A stretch of DNA of 64,000 nucleotides, from the NCBI GenBank assembly GCA_030591685.1, contig JAUVAX010000002.1, forward strand, positions 1-64,000, given 5' to 3'. The stretch is from Pseudobdellovibrionaceae bacterium (GTDB lineage: Bacteria > Bdellovibrionota > Bdellovibrionia > Bdellovibrionales > UBA1609). A program made the position numbers and the translations under genes. The notes beneath the pieces were generated by a model. It saw only the letters and a program-made list of their open reading frames with translations. It was not told the DNA's origin and searched no databases. Of the stretch, positions 60,100 to 64,000 are shown one piece after another. Within the stretch, counting starts at the first letter, position 1, and each line of letters starts with the position of its first letter.

Positions 60100-62526
60100 A
60101 TGAGTAACGTTTGGCACGGTTTATTAATGGAACACCCTATGTACTTTATAGCGGTATTTTTTGCGGCCACTTTTATAGGTTACTTGGGACTGCCGTTCTT
60201 TATGTGGACAATTTTTATACTTGCCTTGGGGTATGGCTTGGGCTTGTCAGTTGTAGCTCTCTCTATTTTAGGTGTTTTGTTGGCCATCTTTTTAACCCCG
60301 CCTTTAAGACGAATTTTTATAAGTTCTTTTTTAATGAAAATGATGAAGAACTTGGTCCCCAAGATTTCAGAAACTGAGAGGACCGCTTTAGAGGCTGGAG
60401 TTGTTTGGGTCGAGTCGGATTTGTTTTCGGGAAAGCCAGATTTTAAAAAATTAATCAATGAGGACTACTCTGTCCTGTCCTCAGAGGAACAGGAATTTTT
60501 AAATGGACCGACAAATGAACTCTGTAAACTTTTAAACGATTGGGAAATATGGAGAACTCGAAAACTCTCAGACGAATCCTTTAACTTTATTAAGGAGAAG
60601 GGCTTTTTAGGGATGATCATCCCTAAAAAGTATGGAGGGTTAGGGTTTTCAGCCTCTGCACATGCCGACGTGATTGCTAAAATTTCATCAAGATCTATTA
60701 CAGCAGCAATTACAGTAATGGTGCCCAATTCGTTGGGCCCAGCAGAACTTCTTTTGCATTATGGTACAGAAGAGCAAAAAAACACATGGTTACCAAAGTT
60801 AGCCTCCGGCGAAGTGGTCCCCTGTTTTGGCCTCACTGAGCCTAATGCGGGCAGTGATGCGGGAGCCATTACTTCTGAGGGAGTCTTATTTAAAGGCGAG
60901 GATGGGCGAGTTAAGATTCGTCTTAATTGGAATAAAAGATGGATTACTTTGGCCTCAATTTCTGATGTGATTGGTTTGGCTTTTAAGCTTAAAGACCCTG
61001 AAGGACTTATTGGAGATAATAAGGATATAGGGATCACCTGTGCCCTTATACCCTCTAAAGCTCAAGGGGTTCATCTGGGGCGTAGGCATGACCCCCTAAG
61101 CATCCCTTTTTATAATTGCCCCACTCAAGGCGTTGACGTCATTGTTGATGCTGAGAACTCCATTATAGGTGGTATTGAAAAAGCGGGGCACGGTTGGAAG
61201 ATGTTAATGGAGTCCTTAGGGGCCGGAAGAGGTGTTTCTTTGCCATCATTAAGCTGTGGGGGCAATGCACTTTGTGCTCGAGTGAGTTCTAACCACGCTA
61301 TGATTCGTAAGCAATTTGGAGTTTCTATTGGTCTGTTTGAGGGGGTTCAAGAGCCGTTGGCACGAATAGGTGCCAGTAATTACTACTTAGAGGCCATGCG
61401 AAGGTACACGCTAGGTGCTTTAGATAGGGGCATAGCGCCGCCAGTAGTAACGGCTATGTGTAAGTACTATGCCACTGAAAAATTTAGGGACGCCGTTAAC
61501 GACAGCATGGATGTTTTAGGCGGCGCCGGTATTTCATTAGGGCCTAAAAATTTAATTGGATCTGGCTTTATGGCATCACCCATTAGCATAACGGTTGAAG
61601 GGGCAAATATATTAACAAGGACTTTAATGATTTTTGGGCAGGGCGCTTTAAGGGCCCACCCTTTTGCATTTAAAGAGGTGGATGCTATAGGCAAGGGCGA
61701 CCTCGTGGGTTTTGATCATGCTTTTTGGGGGCATATTGGACATGTTGTAAGAAACACATGTCGAATTATTTTACTAAGTCTCACTCGGGGGCACTTAAGC
61801 AGTCGAGGCACTGGTGGAGCTGTGGGACGATATTATCAAAAACTTTCATGGGCCTCTACGGGGTTTGCTTTGCTCGCTGATATAGCCATGGGCCTACTCG
61901 GTGGAAAATTAAAATTTAAAGAAAAATTGGCAGGGCGATTTGCTGATATTTTATCTTGGATGTACATAGCTATGGCCACCTTAAGAAGGTTTGAGGCGGA
62001 GGGGAGCCTAAAAGAGGACCTCCCCCTTGTGCATTACTCATTGAGGCACGCCTTTTCACAAATCCAAAGATCCTTTGAGGGCATCCATGCAAATTTAGAA
62101 GTTCCAGTCATTGGTTGGATTTTCAAATACCCTATTCGTTGGTTAAGTCGTTTTAATCGCTTTGACTCGGCCATTAGCGATAGTTTAGGGACTGAGGTTG
62201 TTAAAATATACACTCAAGATAGCGCTCAACGGGATCGTTTAACGAGTGGTATATATATACCCACGGAGACGAGTGAAGCTCTTGGGTTTCAGGAGCAAGC
62301 GTTTAAAGCAACTATGGCCTCAAAGCCCATTGTTAAAAAAATAAAGAAAGCCATGAGGGCCAAGCAGCTTAAAAAGGGCAGTATAACAGACGCCCTTAAA
62401 GACGCAGTGAGTCAATCAATTATTACAAGCGACGAGATGCAAGCCCTTAAAAGGGCCGAGGAGCTTTGTTTTGAGGCCATCCAGGTGGATTGTTTTACTG
62501 AAGAGGAGTACGTCTCTCGCGTGTAG
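60100..62526 (+). CDS. fadE: FadE-type acyl-CoA dehydrogenase
   Basis: First step of beta-oxidation, membrane-associated flavoprotein. The 808-residue protein has two N-terminal hydrophobic segments (about 10-70), an acyl-CoA dehydrogenase core (about 120-540), and the FadE-specific C-terminal DUF1974 region. Flavin/substrate signature FGLTEPNAGSDAGAI and the catalytic Glu in VEGANILTRTLMIFGQGA are visible. Length is normal for FadE (E. coli 814). AGGAGG precedes the ATG. A strong palindrome in the promoter suggests repression, for example by a fatty-acid-sensing regulator, inferred only. Confidence 0.95.
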   Translation: MSNVWHGLLMEHPMYFIAVFFAATFIGYLGLPFFMWTIFILALGYGLGLSVVALSILGVLLAIFLTPPLRRIFISSFLMKMMKNLVPKISETERTALEAGVVWVESDLFSGKPDFKKLINEDYSVLSSEEQEFLNGPTNELCKLLNDWEIWRTRKLSDESFNFIKEKGFLGMIIPKKYGGLGFSASAHADVIAKISSRSITAAITVMVPNSLGPAELLLHYGTEEQKNTWLPKLASGEVVPCFGLTEPNAGSDAGAITSEGVLFKGEDGRVKIRLNWNKRWITLASISDVIGLAFKLKDPEGLIGDNKDIGITCALIPSKAQGVHLGRRHDPLSIPFYNCPTQGVDVIVDAENSIIGGIEKAGHGWKMLMESLGAGRGVSLPSLSCGGNALCARVSSNHAMIRKQFGVSIGLFEGVQEPLARIGASNYYLEAMRRYTLGALDRGIAPPVVTAMCKYYATEKFRDAVNDSMDVLGGAGISLGPKNLIGSGFMASPISITVEGANILTRTLMIFGQGALRAHPFAFKEVDAIGKGDLVGFDHAFWGHIGHVVRNTCRIILLSLTRGHLSSRGTGGAVGRYYQKLSWASTGFALLADIAMGLLGGKLKFKEKLAGRFADILSWMYIAMATLRRFEAEGSLKEDLPLVHYSLRHAFSQIQRSFEGIHANLEVPVIGWIFKYPIRWLSRFNRFDSAISDSLGTEVVKIYTQDSAQRDRLTSGIYIPTETSEALGFQEQAFKATMASKPIVKKIKKAMRAKQLKKGSITDALKDAVSQSIITSDEMQALKRAEELCFEAIQVDCFTEEEYVSRV

Positions 62527-62607
62527 AGAGAAGCGCGTAATATAAGTAAACTTAAAAAGGTCACTTAGTTATAGATTTGACATATTTTTGTTGATCTTTA
62601 GGCTCAA

Positions 62608-62637
62608 GTTCATTAAAACTCATTGGGTTAAATGAAC
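62608..62637 (+). repeat. Inverted repeat in the L31 leader
   Basis: Arms GTTCATT (62608-62614) and AATGAAC (62631-62637), perfect over 7 bp, 20 bases before the ribosomal protein gene start. A possible leader hairpin or operator. Confidence 0.35.
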
Positions 62638-62657
62638 AATAATATTGAGGCTATAAT

Positions 62658-62918
62658 ATGAAAAAAGATATCCATCCAGATCTTAGAGAAGTCGTTTTTC
62701 ACGATGTTTCCTGTGATTTTAAATACAAAACACTATCTACAGTTCGAACTAAACACGTTACCGACTGGGAAGATGGCAAAGAATACCCCTTAGTAAAGGT
62801 TGATATTTCAAGTGCTTCACATCCCTTTTATACGGGTCAACAACGAATTATAGACACAGAAGGCCGAGCCGAGAAATTTAAGAAAAAATTTGGTTCGCGC
62901 ATGTCTAAAAGAAACTAA
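62658..62918 (+). CDS. rpmE2: 50S ribosomal protein L31, type B (zinc-free form)
   Basis: An 86-residue L31 of type [28 protein letters not shown] has the paralog pattern without the CxxC zinc-binding set, and the C-terminal stretch [31 protein letters not shown] is the signature of L31. GAGG precedes the ATG by 8 bases. Monocistronic, with a terminator 26 bases after the stop. In many bacteria such a form replaces the zinc form under zinc limitation; here it may be the only copy. Confidence 0.95.
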   Translation: MKKDIHPDLREVVFHDVSCDFKYKTLSTVRTKHVTDWEDGKEYPLVKVDISSASHPFYTGQQRIIDTEGRAEKFKKKFGSRMSKRN

Positions 62919-62943
62919 CAGTACTTTTAAAATTCAAAGATTT

Positions 62944-62972
62944 AAGCCAGGCTTTTTGCTTGGCTTTTTTTT
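62944..62972 (+). terminator. Intrinsic terminator after L31
   Basis: AAGCCAGGC (62944-62952) and GCTTGGCTT (62958-62966), one G-T pair, loop TTTTT, followed by more T. Typical terminator. Confidence 0.9.
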
Positions 62973-63110
62973 GTCCGAAAACCTCAAACATTATTCGTTT
63001 TTCGAACCTCTATACAGTAGAGTTCGCTAAAAAGTGCCCTCTTGGGCTTGGCCTGAATATTTCATAGAGCTAAAGGTTAAGTTGAATAATAAAAAATGAG
63101 TGAGGCACTT

Positions 63111-63989
63111 ATGGCAAAAAAATCATTACTTATCGCAACACTTCCATGGCTTGGGGTTTCACTAAGCGGTGAGGAGTATATTTACTTAACTCATTTGTCT
63201 GAAAACTGTTCGCTAGAAAACTTACCTCGTCTGATAAAAGCAGAGGGTTTAAAACAAAAGTTAAGAGATGAAAAAAAATGGTGGGTACAGGCTCAAGGGT
63301 TCATCGACGGCATAGAAAAGTTAGGAGTCTCTTATACCTTGTTTAACGACCCCGACTACCCAAAGGGCTTTAAGCTGCTAGAGAACCCGCCTTTGATTTT
63401 AACCTATTTGGGGCTGCCCTGCTGGAAGTCATTACAGCTTTTGGCCGTAGTGGGGTCTCGTCAACCTCAAGCGCAAACGATGATTTGGTTAGATGAGGAT
63501 TTAGGACACTTTTTAACCACCTATGATATAGCTACAATTAGTGGGGGCGCTCGGGGGGTAGACCAAAAAGTACACCAAGTGAGTATAAGGGCCTCTTGCC
63601 CCACGATTTGTTTTTTGCCCTCAGGGCTTGGTGATATGTATCCAAAGTCACTCATCAACTGGCATCACCATATCATTGAGCAAGGGGGGGCAGTGGTGTC
63701 GCAGTTTTCCCCGTTTCAGCCGATGTATAAATCTCAGTTTCACGCTCGCAATCGTTTAATCGCGGGACTTTCAGATTATATGCTGATCGCAGAGGCAAAA
63801 CGAAAAAGTGGTAGTTTAATGACGGCAAGAATTGCCTTAGACCTGGGGCGACCCATTGGGGTTCTCCCTTGCTCGCCTGTTGGTGATACAGGGCAAGGGG
63901 GGCTTGACCTTATATATGATGGGGCTCAAATGATACGGGACTACAAAGACTTATACTTATCTATGGGTCGAGAGGGATACTGTTACTGA
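63111..63989 (+). CDS. dprA: DNA processing protein DprA
   Basis: Loads RecA on incoming single-stranded DNA during natural transformation. About 292 residues: an N-terminal SAM-like region (about 1-90) and a Rossmann-like core with VVGSRQPQ, SGGARGVDQKVHQ, LPSGLGDMYP, FHARNRLIAGLS and AKRKSGSLMTARIALDLGRPIG. No C-terminal winged-helix domain is present. The ATG at 63111 has GAGG (63102-63105) five bases upstream; an in-frame ATG at 63096 adds five residues without one. The stop lies 11 bases before the end of the window. Confidence 0.92.
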   Translation: MAKKSLLIATLPWLGVSLSGEEYIYLTHLSENCSLENLPRLIKAEGLKQKLRDEKKWWVQAQGFIDGIEKLGVSYTLFNDPDYPKGFKLLENPPLILTYLGLPCWKSLQLLAVVGSRQPQAQTMIWLDEDLGHFLTTYDIATISGGARGVDQKVHQVSIRASCPTICFLPSGLGDMYPKSLINWHHHIIEQGGAVVSQFSPFQPMYKSQFHARNRLIAGLSDYMLIAEAKRKSGSLMTARIALDLGRPIGVLPCSPVGDTGQGGLDLIYDGAQMIRDYKDLYLSMGREGYCY

Positions 63990-64000
63990 GTAAAAATTTT

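Noticed and set aside
1-64000. Mobile element, prophage, CRISPR or defence island
   Set aside because: No transposase, integrase, phage structural genes, direct-repeat arrays or recognised defence genes; the DprA and S41 proteins are housekeeping or envelope types.

Overview
The window looks like chromosomal DNA from an AT-rich Gram-negative bacterium, most likely in or near the Bdellovibrionota (Bdellovibrio-like predatory bacteria). This placement is inferred from the style of the gene set: many large orphan lipoproteins and outer-membrane barrel proteins, an Lgt with a long insertion, receiver proteins fused to CheX or GGDEF domains, HD-GYP proteins, a FadE-type acyl-CoA dehydrogenase and frequent TTG starts. 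No rRNA, tRNA, CRISPR array, insertion sequence or prophage was seen. The window is densely coding and appears to be core plus lineage-specific chromosome.

Layout. 1-7.9 kb: mgtE diverges from greA and an AsmA-like protein; then come the SohB protease, small envelope proteins, a DUF3307 membrane protein and an HD-GYP protein. 7.9-14.3 kb: housekeeping genes hemB, maf, lgt, nrdB and nrdA, with clear hairpin terminators and two strong palindromes upstream of maf and nrdA. 14.3-15.2 kb: a long non-coding stretch ending in a G10 tract before an outer-membrane protein gene. 15.2-20.3 kb: that outer-membrane protein, an overlapping 916-residue lipoprotein with EF-hand-like loops, and a metzincin lipoprotein. 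20.4-25.1 kb: small unknowns, a coiled-coil/alpha-crystallin fusion and an acidic duplicated protein. 25.3-32.4 kb: a lipoprotein, mutS2, lnt, a zinc-ribbon membrane protein and a secreted subtilase. 32.8-40.6 kb: a large lipoprotein, envelope proteins, a HAD phosphatase, a 922-residue HExxH/propeller/barrel protein and crcB. 40.8-48.9 kb: a Fis-type regulator, an S41 protease, a REC-CheX protein, an MFS transporter, a degenerate HD-GYP protein, ogt and rpsD. 49.3-59.9 kb: a PA14/Fn3 lipoprotein, a three-gene phosphorelay (kinase, receiver-kinase, receiver), a glycine-rich GlyGly-CTERM-like surface protein, a FecR-barrel protein and a PleD-like diguanylate cyclase. 60.1-64 kb: fadE, rpmE (L31) and dprA.

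The genes converge on two themes. The first is envelope building and remodelling: lgt and lnt act on lipoproteins, and at least six predicted lipoproteins, several barrel proteins and four secreted or membrane proteases are encoded nearby. The second is phosphorelay and cyclic-di-GMP signalling. The most unusual items are the coiled-coil/Hsp20 fusion, the HExxH-propeller-barrel protein, the FecR-barrel protein convergent with a GlyGly-CTERM-like protein beside a compact phosphorelay, long G tracts at three envelope genes, and near-perfect palindromes in front of nrdA, maf and fadE.
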